A stretch of 64,000 bases of DNA from positions 62,001 to 126,000 of the forward strand of contig JANYHT010000062.1 of assembly GCA_025358925.1 (NCBI GenBank), given 5' to 3'. Position numbers and translations under genes: made by a program. The notes beneath the pieces are model-generated. The model was not told where the DNA came from, searched no databases, and worked only from the letters and a program-made list of their open reading frames with translations. Source of the DNA: Gemmatimonadaceae bacterium. GTDB lineage: Bacteria; Gemmatimonadota; Gemmatimonadetes; Gemmatimonadales; Gemmatimonadaceae. Every line of letters starts with the position of its first letter. The first letter of the stretch is position 1. Positions 42,534-51,857 of this stretch are shown one piece after another.

Positions 42534-43439
42534 ATGCCCGACGAACCAACTGCTTTCCCAGCGCACGGCATTCGTCCGTCGCGCTATCGTTTGCCTGAGG
42601 CGACTCGCCTCGGACAAGTGCAGCTACAAATCGCAGATCTCGCGCGATCCGTTGCCTACTATCGCGATGTGATCGGACTACGGGTGTTGTCGGAGCGCAC
42701 TGGGTCAGCAACGATGGCCGCGCACGACGACGCGCATGCATTGCTCGATCTCGTGGAACTCAAGGGCGCCGCACCGGTGCCGCCGCGGGGAAGACTCGGA
42801 TTATATCACGTGGCAATTTTGCTACCCGATCGTGCGGCGCTCGGACGGTTTGTCACCCACCTCGCGGGCATCAACGAACGGGCCGGCATGTCTGATCACT
42901 TGGTGAGTGAAGCGCTCTACCTCACGGACCCTGATGGACTTGGTCTGGAGATTTACGCTGATCGCCCGCGTGCGATGTGGCAGGCGCGCGACCGACAGTT
43001 GGCAATGACCACAGAACCGCTCGATGTAACCGCCGTGGTAGAGTCTGCGCACGGCGTCCCGTGGACGGGTGCACCAGCTGCTACCACGATTGGTCACGTA
43101 CACTTGCACGTTGGCGATCTGGCGCAAGGTGCGACGTTTTATCATGACGGGTTGGGATTTGACAAGACCGTTTGGGAATATCCCGGCGCGCTCTTTCTCG
43201 CGGCGGGCGGATATCACCATCACGTTGGAACCAACACGTGGGCGCGCAACGCTGAGTCAGCACGCGCAAATGAAGCGCGCTTGCTCGAGTGGGAGATCCT
43301 CGTGCCCGATGCATCCGATGTTCAGGCGTTGCAGGACAACTTGACCGTTGGCGGCATCGCTGCAACCCGTGCGGAAACATCGTTACTCACGCAGGATCCA
43401 TGGGGCACGCGCGTTCGTGTTCGCGCGTCATTGCCGTAA
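42534..43439 (+). CDS. VOC-superfamily (glyoxalase/extradiol dioxygenase-like) protein
   Basis: 301 residues with two vicinal-oxygen-chelate modules. Module 1: LGQVQLQIADLARSVAYYRD, VELKGAAPVPPRGRLGLYHV and LYLTDPDGLGLEIYADRP. Module 2: IGHVHLHVGDLAQGATFYHD and the GYHHHVGTNTW segment. The metal ligands His and Glu (YHVA, GLEIYA) appear in place. The pattern matches bacterial CatE/YfiE-type proteins, which act on catechols or unknown substrates. The start is ATG 42534 or TTG 42522. It is cytoplasmic. The following gene is the exported DUF1028 protein. Confidence 0.85.
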   Translation: MPDEPTAFPAHGIRPSRYRLPEATRLGQVQLQIADLARSVAYYRDVIGLRVLSERTGSATMAAHDDAHALLDLVELKGAAPVPPRGRLGLYHVAILLPDRAALGRFVTHLAGINERAGMSDHLVSEALYLTDPDGLGLEIYADRPRAMWQARDRQLAMTTEPLDVTAVVESAHGVPWTGAPAATTIGHVHLHVGDLAQGATFYHDGLGFDKTVWEYPGALFLAAGGYHHHVGTNTWARNAESARANEARLLEWEILVPDASDVQALQDNLTVGGIAATRAETSLLTQDPWGTRVRVRASLP

Positions 43440-43455
43440 TACGGCGGGAGTTGTT

Positions 43456-44232
43456 ATGAAACGGATTCGTATGTGCGTGATGGCTGTGGTTTGGGCGTGT
43501 ACTCTTGCTCCAGCAGCGCTGCGCGCGCAGCGGTCCGGGAGTTTCTCGACGATGCCGTCATTGCCTTGGCCACCAGTCGCCACTTTTTCGATTCTTGGCT
43601 ACGACCCGGCGACTGGTGAAGTTGGTGGTGCTGTGCAGTCGCGTGTGTTTTCTGTCGGCAACGGCGTGTTATGGGCTGAAGCTGGCGTTGGCGCCGCCGC
43701 GACGCAGGCCATTGTTGACGTCAGCTACGGTCCGCAGGCCATCGCGTTATTGCGCAAAGGTGTGAAGCCTGTGGATGTGATCAAGCAAGTGTGGGAAGGC
43801 GATCCCGATCCGCGACCCGTGGACTGGACAAAGTTTGGTCGGCAATTTGCCGTGATTGATGCGCAGGGCAATGTTGCGGCGTACACTGGCCCGAAGGCCA
43901 CGGAATGGGCGGGCGATAAGCAAGGCAAGTATTGCACAGCGCAAGGCAATATTCTTGCGAGTCCGGATGTGGTAAGCTCGATGGTAAAGGCGTTCGAGGA
44001 AACACCGGGCCATTTATCTGTTCGCTTACTCGCCGCATTGGAGGCTGGGCAGATGGCCGGTGGCGATAAACGCGGCATGCAATCGGCAGCGATGCTGATC
44101 GTGAAAAAAGATGCGGGCGTGTGGCTGCACAACGATGTGGTCGTGCGCTTGCAAGTCGATGACAACCCGGAGCCGATCAAGGAGCTGCGTCGTCTTGTCG
44201 AGAAAGGTGCGCCGCAACGTCGCGCGCGATGA
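43456..44232 (+). CDS. Exported DUF1028 protein (Ntn-hydrolase-like)
   Basis: 258 residues. A signal peptide (RMCVMAVVWACTLAPAALRA) is followed by the DUF1028 core: ATFSILGYDPATGEVGGAVQ, SVGNGVLWAEAGVGAAATQA, QFAVIDAQGNVAAYTG, YCTAQGNILASPDVVSSM and LLAALEAGQMAGGDKRGMQS. DUF1028 proteins resemble Ntn hydrolases and are thought to be amide-bond hydrolases, often with a C-terminal peptidoglycan-binding domain that is absent here. GGGAG before ATG 43456 fixes the start. The stop overlaps the start of the DUF2855 gene (ATGA). Confidence 0.9.
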   Translation: MKRIRMCVMAVVWACTLAPAALRAQRSGSFSTMPSLPWPPVATFSILGYDPATGEVGGAVQSRVFSVGNGVLWAEAGVGAAATQAIVDVSYGPQAIALLRKGVKPVDVIKQVWEGDPDPRPVDWTKFGRQFAVIDAQGNVAAYTGPKATEWAGDKQGKYCTAQGNILASPDVVSSMVKAFEETPGHLSVRLLAALEAGQMAGGDKRGMQSAAMLIVKKDAGVWLHNDVVVRLQVDDNPEPIKELRRLVEKGAPQRRAR

Positions 44233-45338
44233 GCGCTGTGACGACACCGGAAACCATGCGCCAACTGCTGGTGCGACGCGACGACATCCACCGCGCGAGC
44301 GTTGTGACATCGCCATTGCCGAGTGCGGCGTCATTGGCGGAGGGCCAAGTCCTGCTCCGTGTTGATCGTTTCGGATTCTCCGCGAACAACATCACGTACG
44401 TCGCGCTCGGCGATCAGATGCACTACTGGAATTTTTTCCCCGCGACCGATGGATGGGGATGCATTCCCGTGTGGGGCTTTGCCGACGTTGTCGCGTCGCG
44501 ACGGAACGACATGCCGATTGGTGAGCGATTTTTTGGCTATTGGCCGATGGCCTCGCACGCCATCGTGCAACCGGGCCATGTGTCGTCGCATGGGTTCACG
44601 GATGCATCGCCACACCGGGTGTCGTTACCGGCGGTGTACAATCAGTATCAGCGCACCGCCGGTGATCTTTCGTACGACGCCACAACTGAAGATGCGTACA
44701 TGATTTTACGACCGCTGTTCGTGACGTCATTCATGCTGGATGATTTTTTGGCGGACGCACGGTGGTTTGGTGCCGAAGAGATTCTTATTTCGAGTGCGTC
44801 GAGTAAGACGGCGTACGCGCTCGCATTTCTACTCTCACAGCACGCGAAGCAACGCCCGCAGATGGTTGGGCTCACATCACGCGCGAATCTCGCGTTCGTC
44901 GAAGGCCTCGGGTGCTATGACCGTGTCATCGCGTATGACGACGTGACGTCGTTGCCCGTAACCGGGCCCGTTGTGTATGCCGATTTCTCGGGAAACGCCG
45001 CGTTGCGCGCGGCGATACATCATCACTTCGGTACAAAGGTCGCCTACAGTGCGGCGGTCGGGTTGACGCATTGGGAAACGTTGGCGCCTGCGGGCGATTT
45101 GCCGGGCGCTAAGCCAACATTGTTTTTCGCGCCGACGCAGATCAAACGGCGCGCGGTGGAGTGGGGGCCAGGCGGCATTGAACAAAGGGCGGGCGACGCG
45201 TGGCGGGCGTTTTTGGTGCCGTTGCAGTCGTGGATGACCATTTCACGCCTGCATGGTGGTGATGCCGCACTCGCGTTGTACCATTCGATGTTGAACGGTA
45301 ACGCCACACCTGATTGCGGCTACGTTATCCAGCTCTGA
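44229..45338 (+). CDS. DUF2855 family protein (MDR-like oxidoreductase fold)
   Basis: 369 residues. The sequence runs as in DUF2855: VLLRVDRFGFSANNITYVAL, YWNFFPATDGWGCIPVWGFA, RFFGYWPMASHAIVQPG, PLFVTSFMLDDFL, ILISSASSKTAYALAFLL, VVYADFSGNAALRAAIHHHF. The plan resembles medium-chain dehydrogenases without zinc. Substrate is unknown. It is probably cytoplasmic, although it is coupled to an exported protein. It is convergent with the next gene, ending five bases from it. Confidence 0.88.
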   Translation: MSAVTTPETMRQLLVRRDDIHRASVVTSPLPSAASLAEGQVLLRVDRFGFSANNITYVALGDQMHYWNFFPATDGWGCIPVWGFADVVASRRNDMPIGERFFGYWPMASHAIVQPGHVSSHGFTDASPHRVSLPAVYNQYQRTAGDLSYDATTEDAYMILRPLFVTSFMLDDFLADARWFGAEEILISSASSKTAYALAFLLSQHAKQRPQMVGLTSRANLAFVEGLGCYDRVIAYDDVTSLPVTGPVVYADFSGNAALRAAIHHHFGTKVAYSAAVGLTHWETLAPAGDLPGAKPTLFFAPTQIKRRAVEWGPGGIEQRAGDAWRAFLVPLQSWMTISRLHGGDAALALYHSMLNGNATPDCGYVIQL

Positions 45339-45343
45339 CTGGT

Positions 45344-46309
45344 TTATGGTGCGCGTGGGCGCCTTGTCTCCATGGCAAGCGCGACAATGTGATCTACGAC
45401 CACACCGGCGCGCTCTTCGTTCAGCATCGCGCCCGCTGCGCGCACGGTGTCCACACGAAAATTGGACACATGTGCGGTGAGCATCGCGATCTGCGGGGTC
45501 GTTGGTCGATCTGATGTAGGCTTGTCGCCAATGAGCAAGCGAACGGGGACGCGAATGTGCGGCAGCCGATCCACGATCAGCTCGGACTCGCTCGCATCGT
45601 TCATGCCGCGTAACGCGCGGAGTGAGCCACGCAAATCATGCTCGTAGGGCGCGAGATATGCAGCCATCACATCGGCCGTGCACCACTGCGTATCCGCACT
45701 GTGCTCACGCATCGCCGACGAAAACTTACGCCGCGCAAAGGCGCGCCCAATCGGCGTATCAATAAGTATCGAAAATGCGAGTGCGAGGCGGACTCCGCTC
45801 GTGGCTTGTCGATCCACCGGTCCACCCGCAATCGACAGGAGCGCATGCACCCGCGCGGTATCGTGAGATGCCAGCCGATACGCGATGCTCGCACTCGTTC
45901 CCTGCCCCACTAACACCACATGACGCAACGCCAGCGAATCCAACACGATGACGATGCGACGCGCCTGAGCCGTCAGCGAATAGTCGGCCATGCCGGGTCG
46001 TGCGGACACACCCATGCCCAAGGCATCGATGACCGCAACCGAATAGCCACGCGCCAGCAACCCACCGGTAATGTGTCGCATCGAGAACACTGAACCAATT
46101 TGACTCGGCAGCAGAACAATCGTCGGTCGCGACGTGGCGTTCGAGGGCGACGCGTTCGTTCGGTCCGGTGCAAATATGGTGACGGCCAATGTCTCTGCAC
46201 GGGCGACCACAATCCGTCGCGCCTGCGTGTCAACGTCATGGTTGCGCACGGAGTGCATCGGCGCCGTGATCGCGAGGACCGTGGCCAGTGTGGCAGCGAA
46301 TGGATGCAT
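45344..46309 (-). CDS. Alpha/beta-hydrolase fold protein lacking catalytic Ser and His (pseudoenzyme?)
   Basis: 321 residues. An N-terminal signal-like segment (MHPFAATLATVLAITAPMHS) precedes a hydrolase core: TIVLLPSQIGSVFSMRHITG, VAVIDALGMGVSARP, LDSLALRHVVLVGQGTSASI, and VPVRLLIGDKP. The nucleophile elbow, normally GxSxG, reads GQGTS, so Ser is replaced by Gly. The C-terminal His, normally AGHMLNEE, reads AGAMLNEE. Both catalytic positions are therefore lost, while the fold seems intact. It may bind a ligand without cleaving it. It is divergent from moxR. Confidence 0.8.
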   Translation of the reverse strand: MHPFAATLATVLAITAPMHSVRNHDVDTQARRIVVARAETLAVTIFAPDRTNASPSNATSRPTIVLLPSQIGSVFSMRHITGGLLARGYSVAVIDALGMGVSARPGMADYSLTAQARRIVIVLDSLALRHVVLVGQGTSASIAYRLASHDTARVHALLSIAGGPVDRQATSGVRLALAFSILIDTPIGRAFARRKFSSAMREHSADTQWCTADVMAAYLAPYEHDLRGSLRALRGMNDASESELIVDRLPHIRVPVRLLIGDKPTSDRPTTPQIAMLTAHVSNFRVDTVRAAGAMLNEERAGVVVDHIVALAMETRRPRAP

Positions 46310-46436
46310 GATGTAGTGGAGGACGGAGTGACTTCATGCGAAGTTTATCGACGTGCGTACGGAGTGGGCCAGCGCAATGAGCCCCCGCCACGTATTGGAC
46401 GTGACCCGACCGTAGCATCACCTCGCACTTCCGGAC

Positions 46437-47450
46437 ATGCATACCTCGTCGTCCCCGAACGTCGGCACCGCGTCCGTATTGCCGTTTGAAGCCGCTGCCG
46501 ACCTGGCCAAACGCCTCGACGCTGAAGTGGGACGTGTCATCATTGGCCAAGCACAAGTTCGGCGAGAAGTGCTCATCTGCCTATTTGCCGGAGGCCACTG
46601 TTTGTTGCGTGGAGTGCCCGGGTTGGCCAAAACATTGCTCATTAAAACGCTTGCCGACGCCGTACAGCTCACGTTTAGTCGTATCCAGTTTACGCCTGAT
46701 CTGATGCCGTCCGATATCCTCGGCACCGAAGTTATTGAGGAAGATGTCAGCACCGGCAAACGGCATGTGCGGTTTATCCCGGGTCCAGTGTTTGCCAACA
46801 TTATTCTCGCGGATGAAATTAATCGCACGCCACCACGCACTCAGGCGGCGCTGCTCGAGGCGATGCAGGAGTATCAGGTGACCGTGGGTGGCGTGCGCTA
46901 CCCCTTGGAGCGACCGCTGTTTGTTTTGGCAACAGAAAACCCGATCGAACAAGAGGGCACGCATCCACTCCCGGAAGCGCAGCTTGACCGTTTTATGTTC
47001 AATATTGTAATGGACTATCCCACCGTCGACGATGAACGACGCATTTTAACCGACACCACAACTGGCGCCGAGCGCGCCGCACAGCATACGTCAACCGGTG
47101 CCGAACTCGATGCGGTGCGTATGCTTGTGCGAGATCTGCCGGCTGCAGCCAATGTTGTGGACTATGCATTGCGATTAATTCGCGCGACCCGTCCAGGCGA
47201 CGCGACCTCGCCAGCCTCCGTGCGCGAGTGGGTGCGTTGGGGCGTGGGGCCGCGCGCAGGACAATCATTGATCCTAGGCGCCAAGGCGGCTGCGTTACTT
47301 GACGGGCGCACCGTTCCATCCCTCGACGACGTCACGAGTATTGCACTTCCCGTATTGCGACATCGTCTACTCGTGAATTTTCAGGCGGAAGCTGACGGCA
47401 TCACGCCCGATCACGTCATTGCCCGCCTGCTCGACGCGGTGAAACCGTGA
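46437..47450 (+). CDS. MoxR-family AAA+ ATPase
   Basis: 337 residues. Walker A lies in LFAGGHCLLRGVPGLAKTLL. Walker B and sensor motifs follow in FANIILADEINRTPPRTQAA and FVLATENPIEQEGTHPLPEA, and the end is TPDHVIARLLDAV-like (GITPDHVIARLLDAVKP). MoxR proteins act as chaperones that assemble or insert VWA-type partner proteins and metal centres. It heads a run of genes (DUF58, BatA-like VWA, DUF4175, GATase-like, TldE, TldD) and is expressed with its probable clients. It is cytoplasmic. Confidence 0.95.
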   Translation: MHTSSSPNVGTASVLPFEAAADLAKRLDAEVGRVIIGQAQVRREVLICLFAGGHCLLRGVPGLAKTLLIKTLADAVQLTFSRIQFTPDLMPSDILGTEVIEEDVSTGKRHVRFIPGPVFANIILADEINRTPPRTQAALLEAMQEYQVTVGGVRYPLERPLFVLATENPIEQEGTHPLPEAQLDRFMFNIVMDYPTVDDERRILTDTTTGAERAAQHTSTGAELDAVRMLVRDLPAAANVVDYALRLIRATRPGDATSPASVREWVRWGVGPRAGQSLILGAKAAALLDGRTVPSLDDVTSIALPVLRHRLLVNFQAEADGITPDHVIARLLDAVKP

Positions 47451-47478
47451 CGGAGCCGTGCGCGCCGCGACCGTCGTG

Positions 47479-48405
47479 ATGTCCGCCCTCTCGCCAACCG
47501 TTGTCGCAGCCATTGATGATCTCGAACTCGCGGCACGCCTTGTCGTTGAGGGACTGCGCGTTGGCGGACATCGCAGTCCGTTCCACGGGTATAGCGAGGA
47601 GTTTCAACAGTATCGCCCGTATCGTGTTGGCGATGACCTGAAATATCTCGACTGGAAAGTTTTTGCGCGGAGTGATCGGTTGTATACGCGCCAGTTTCGC
47701 GAAACGACCAATGTGTCGGTGATGATCGTGCTCGACACCAGCGCGTCAATGGCATTCCCAGCCAACGGCGTTTCGAAGTTTCGATACGCCTGTATCATTG
47801 CGGCATCGCTCGCGTATCTCGTGTCACAGCAGGGAAACGCCGTTGGGCTCATGACAATGACCGGGGAGAAGTTTGGATTTCTCCCTGCGCGCGGAGGCCG
47901 CCCGCACCTCCGTTCAGTTATTGCGCATATTGATCGGCTGACCACCGGTGGTGCATGGCGCCCGGCGCGTGTGATTGCACGTGCGGCTGAGCTACTGCAG
48001 CGACGTGGTGTTGTTGTCACCATCTCGGATTTCTACGATGATGAAGAAACAACGCAACGCGAACTCCGACGTGTGGTGCAGCGAGGGCACGACGTTGCCA
48101 TGCTGCAGTTGGTCTCGCCCGATGAAGTAACGTTTCCGTACACGGGCAACGTCGAGTTTCACGATCTCGAATCGGGGGGGCGGCAACTCGTCGATGCAAC
48201 TGTGGCCGAGCGCGGGTATCGCACAGCAGTCGCGAAGTTTCTGGAACGCTGCCGCAGTCAGGCCCAACGCGACAACATCGATTATGCACGCATTACAACC
48301 GATGCCCCTCCGGCACGCGCGTTACGCGACTATCTCTTGCGACGCGCGACCAAGCATCACGCGGTGCAAACACACGCCAACGCGAACGCGGACACTCGCG
48401 CGTGA
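47479..48405 (+). CDS. DUF58 protein with VWA-like fold
   Basis: 308 residues. DUF58 core: AARLVVEGLRVGGHRSPFHG, YSEEFQQYRPYRVGDDLKYL, DWKVFARSDRLYTRQFRETT. The MIDAS-like motif is MIVLDTSASMAFPANG (DTSAS). It is the standard partner of MoxR. Lacking membrane helices, it should be cytoplasmic or peripheral. ATG 47479 is preferred; GTG 47458 upstream is possible. The stop overlaps the start of the BatA-like gene (GTGA). Confidence 0.93.
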   Translation: MSALSPTVVAAIDDLELAARLVVEGLRVGGHRSPFHGYSEEFQQYRPYRVGDDLKYLDWKVFARSDRLYTRQFRETTNVSVMIVLDTSASMAFPANGVSKFRYACIIAASLAYLVSQQGNAVGLMTMTGEKFGFLPARGGRPHLRSVIAHIDRLTTGGAWRPARVIARAAELLQRRGVVVTISDFYDDEETTQRELRRVVQRGHDVAMLQLVSPDEVTFPYTGNVEFHDLESGGRQLVDATVAERGYRTAVAKFLERCRSQAQRDNIDYARITTDAPPARALRDYLLRRATKHHAVQTHANANADTRA

Positions 48406-49778
48406 TCTGGCAAAACCCGTTGGCGTGGTTCGGGTCCCTGTTCCTCGCGGTGCCGATTCTTCTGCATATGCTGGGTCGCCATCGATCGCGTGTACAGGAG
48501 TTTCCCTCGTTACGATTTCTCACAACAACTCGGCTCCTGCCAGCGCGGCGCACGCGAATCAGCGATTGGTTGGTGCTCGCGTCGCGCACGCTCACGTTGT
48601 TGCTGGCCGTACTGGCACTCGCGCAACCGCTGCTGTTGACACATGATCGCGAGCGTGCGGCGAGTCGTACGTTAGCACGCGCGATTATACTCGATACCAG
48701 CGCTAGTATGTTGCGCGGTTCCACCAACGGAGAGCGAGGCATTGTGCTGGCGCGACGCGAGGCGCGGGCGCTTGCGCAGGGAGCGCAGACAAGCGTCGTT
48801 ATCGAGACCGCTTCGCCAGCGCTCGCAGTGCGCGGGGCGATTGCGTGGCTCAACACCCAGCCATCGCGCGCCGAGCTTGCGGTGGTGTCCGACTTTCAAA
48901 TCGGAACGCTCGACAAGGCTGATCTTGCGGACATCCCCACGTCCGTCGGCATTCGCTTGCGACCGACTCCTGTTGCCGTTGGTGACTCCGTATTCACATC
49001 GACTGCGCCGTTCGGAGCCGACGCACTTATCACACGCACAACCATTACGTCGGATCAGACAAGTGTTGACTGGCGACGTACGGCGACGGTTGATAGTGGT
49101 CCACGTGCGCACGTGGAGATACTTGTCGGAACGAAGGACAGCGTCGCGCTAGACGTCGTTCGGCGCGCCACGGTGACGCTGGGTGGGGCAACGATGCCTG
49201 CGTCGCGTGACGTGATCGCATTAGTGTATCCGGCACACGCAGCGCGCCGCGCGTTATTGCTGGGCGCGCACCCGCTGCACGCGCCGTGGATGACGCATGT
49301 TATCGCGCAGTTACTCACTGATTCATTGCTGTTGGCCACCGTCACAGATGTCGCGGTTGCGACTGATAGCATCACGACGGCACACGCAGCCGTCACCGTC
49401 GTCATGCGGAACGCCGCTGGAGGCGCGGTGTTGCTGGCTGCGGGTGATTCTATTGATGGGCACAATCGATTACTGCTTTTCACACAGTTTGAACTCGCGA
49501 GTCTCACATCACCTGCGCTGCTCCATGCGATTGAGCACGCAGTATCGAATGCGACGCCGCTTCGTGAGTACGACCCAGCGCGCGTGACGGCCGACTCGCT
49601 CCGGAAGTGGGAGCGCGCTCCGGCAAACATCACGCGACCTCGCGTGACAAATGCGTGGGTTGCACCACCGACGGAATCCGATGGACGCTGGGTGTGGCTC
49701 GCCGTACTGATGATGCTCGGCGTCGAGAGTTGGCTGCGCCGATCACGCCCCAACGCGAGCCGCGATGTCATCGCCTGA
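48402..49778 (+). CDS. BatA/aerotolerance-regulator-type membrane protein with VWA domain
   Basis: 458 residues. N-terminal BatA domain: NPLAWFGSLFLAVPILLHML, then GRHRSRVQEFPSLRFL, followed by a second helix (LLLAVLALAQPLLL). A VWA-like domain begins RAIILDTSASMLRGSTNG with a DTSAS MIDAS core. A beta-rich central region and a C-terminal helix (WVWLAVLMMLGVESWL) complete it. Such proteins present a VWA domain on the extracytoplasmic face and are MoxR clients. GTG 48402 overlaps the DUF58 stop. The stop overlaps the DUF4175 gene by 14 bases. Confidence 0.9.
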   Translation: MIWQNPLAWFGSLFLAVPILLHMLGRHRSRVQEFPSLRFLTTTRLLPARRTRISDWLVLASRTLTLLLAVLALAQPLLLTHDRERAASRTLARAIILDTSASMLRGSTNGERGIVLARREARALAQGAQTSVVIETASPALAVRGAIAWLNTQPSRAELAVVSDFQIGTLDKADLADIPTSVGIRLRPTPVAVGDSVFTSTAPFGADALITRTTITSDQTSVDWRRTATVDSGPRAHVEILVGTKDSVALDVVRRATVTLGGATMPASRDVIALVYPAHAARRALLLGAHPLHAPWMTHVIAQLLTDSLLLATVTDVAVATDSITTAHAAVTVVMRNAAGGAVLLAAGDSIDGHNRLLLFTQFELASLTSPALLHAIEHAVSNATPLREYDPARVTADSLRKWERAPANITRPRVTNAWVAPPTESDGRWVWLAVLMMLGVESWLRRSRPNASRDVIA

Positions 49779-51855
49779 CACCACCACGTTGCGCGTGTTT
49801 CTTGCGCGCGTTCAAACGCGCGTCGTCGTGCGTTGTGCAATGCAGGGGGCGGCGGCCGGTTTCGCATGTGTAGGTGTGCTGGAATTAACGGTATTTCGCT
49901 CGCACGTCATCAACATCGCGCTGCGGGTGGGAATCGCCCTGGTGTGCGTCGTGATCGGCGCCCTCGCTCGACTCGCATTTGTAGTGCGAACTCGGCAAGA
50001 AATCGCGCGCATGATCGAGCGTGCGGTACCGCATTGCCGAAATGTGCTCGTCACGGCCGAAGAGTTGCTCGATTCTTCCGACCGCGTAAAACCAAATGTG
50101 AGCGCGCTCGTGCAGCAGCACGCCGCGCGTATCGTGAATTTGCTGACGCTGTCCGAGTTGCTGCCGATGCGTCCATCGCTGATCGCCTTCGGTACCGCGA
50201 TCGTGCTGTGGCTTACGGCTCTGTTATTACCATCTTCCGTACAGGAATTCCCCGCTGCTGTCCGCAGGAATGCTGTGGTTACGCCATCCGTTCGCACGGT
50301 CCGCGTGGTCATCACCCCGCCCGCATATAGCGCGTTGCCACCAGTCTCGACGCGTGACCCGATGCGCATCGGCGCACTGGCTGGGAGCACGATCGCACTC
50401 ACGGTGAGCGCTGACGCCGACCGCGTCACGGTGGAAACAGTGCGCGGTATGCAAACGCTCGTCCGTGGCGGATTGCGAGAATTCACGGGTAATTTTGTCG
50501 TCGACGTGGACGGATTCATTGCGATTGAGCCGACTCTCGCGGGGGACGCGCGCGGAGTAAAGCGACTTATTGGCGTATCGGTTGCGCCCGACCGCGCGCC
50601 GCATGTCCGCGTCAGCGCGCCAGGGCACGATATGCGATTCCCCGACGCCAATCGCACCCTTGCACTGTCGGCGAACGCGGACGACGATCTGGGTCTCGCA
50701 TCGCTTCGTATGCGATATACGAAGGTGTCGGGGTCGGGCGAACGCTTTACGTTCACCGATGGCGAGATTCCGCTCGACGTGGCACGTCGCGACAATCGCA
50801 CGTGGACCGCACGCGGAACACTAGCACTTGACGCCCTCGGATTGTCGCCGGGAGACATGGTAGTGTACCGCGCAATCGCTGCGGATAGGCGTCCCGGTGC
50901 AACACCGATAGAGTCAGACTCCTACATCGCGGAAATCACGGCTTCCGGCGCCGTCGCTGCCTCGGGCTTTGCCATTGACAATGATCAGGATCGTTACGCG
51001 CTCAGTGAGCAGATGGTGATCCTGAAAACGCAGCGGCTCCTCGCACGACGCACGACAATCAGCGCAGAAGCATTTGCAGCAGACGCCGCAGACATCGCGA
51101 CGGAACAGCGTCGCGTGCGCGCAGAGTTTGTGTTCATGATGGGCGGTGAGATGGCAGAAGAGATTGCGTCGGACGCGAGCATGGCCGAACTCGACGAAAC
51201 GCAGGAGGCGGAATCGGAAGGCGACCTCGCGGCGGGTCGTATGGCCAACCAAGGGCGCATTGCGCTGTTACGTGCCATCCGGAGCATGAGCCGCGCGTCG
51301 ACGGCGCTCACCACAGCAGACGCTGCAAACGCACTCGGTTACGAGAAGGATGCGCTGATGCAAATTGAGCGCGCGTTCTCACGGACACGCATCATTCTGC
51401 GCGCGTTGACTGAGCGAGAGCGGCTTGACATGACGCGTCGACTCACCGGCGTGCTCACAACGGTCACGCGCGACGTGCGCCAACAGCGCGCACCGGAGCC
51501 GAGTGCACGAGTAGTGGCGTTGCGTTCGGCGCTGGCCGGTATTGCAGGAATTGCCAATGCAGCGACGCTTGCGTTTGATGCAGCCGCACGAGCGTCTGCG
51601 CTCGCGCAGCGTGTGTTGCAAATCGATGCGTCGTCCAAGCCACTGCAAGAGGTAGCGACTCGTCTGACCGAGGCTAGTAATGAAATTTCGCGTGGTCGTG
51701 CAACTTCGGCGAACGCATTACTCGATAGCGCCGCGCTCGGTCTCGGGGTGGTGTTACGCCGTGATATTTTCAGTGCACCGTCCGCTCCACGTTCGCTTCA
51801 ACTGCACGCGTTGGACGGCCAGCTGGTCGAGGCGCGGAAGCGCGTGCCACAATAG
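49765..51855 (+). CDS. Large membrane protein of DUF4175 type with helical C-terminus
   Basis: 696 residues. Three membrane segments in the first 180 residues (MQGAAAGFACVGVLELTVF, ALRVGIALVCVVIGALARLA, SLIAFGTAIVLWLTALLLPS), an extracytoplasmic Ig-like beta-rich middle (RTVRVVITPPAYSALPPVST, DDDLGLASLRMRYTKVSG), and a long helical C-terminal half (FALSEQMVILKTQ-like region, then AAFAADAADIATEQRRVRAE). This layout matches DUF4175 proteins of MoxR clusters. Function is unknown. It is followed two bases later by the next gene. Confidence 0.8.
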   Translation: MSSPDTTTLRVFLARVQTRVVVRCAMQGAAAGFACVGVLELTVFRSHVINIALRVGIALVCVVIGALARLAFVVRTRQEIARMIERAVPHCRNVLVTAEELLDSSDRVKPNVSALVQQHAARIVNLLTLSELLPMRPSLIAFGTAIVLWLTALLLPSSVQEFPAAVRRNAVVTPSVRTVRVVITPPAYSALPPVSTRDPMRIGALAGSTIALTVSADADRVTVETVRGMQTLVRGGLREFTGNFVVDVDGFIAIEPTLAGDARGVKRLIGVSVAPDRAPHVRVSAPGHDMRFPDANRTLALSANADDDLGLASLRMRYTKVSGSGERFTFTDGEIPLDVARRDNRTWTARGTLALDALGLSPGDMVVYRAIAADRRPGATPIESDSYIAEITASGAVAASGFAIDNDQDRYALSEQMVILKTQRLLARRTTISAEAFAADAADIATEQRRVRAEFVFMMGGEMAEEIASDASMAELDETQEAESEGDLAAGRMANQGRIALLRAIRSMSRASTALTTADAANALGYEKDALMQIERAFSRTRIILRALTERERLDMTRRLTGVLTTVTRDVRQQRAPEPSARVVALRSALAGIAGIANAATLAFDAAARASALAQRVLQIDASSKPLQEVATRLTEASNEISRGRATSANALLDSAALGLGVVLRRDIFSAPSAPRSLQLHALDGQLVEARKRVPQ

Positions 51856-51857
51856 CG

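Noticed and set aside
46331-46344. ACTTC-ATGC-GAAGT palindrome before moxR.
   Set aside because: Only five-base arms; too weak to call an operator.
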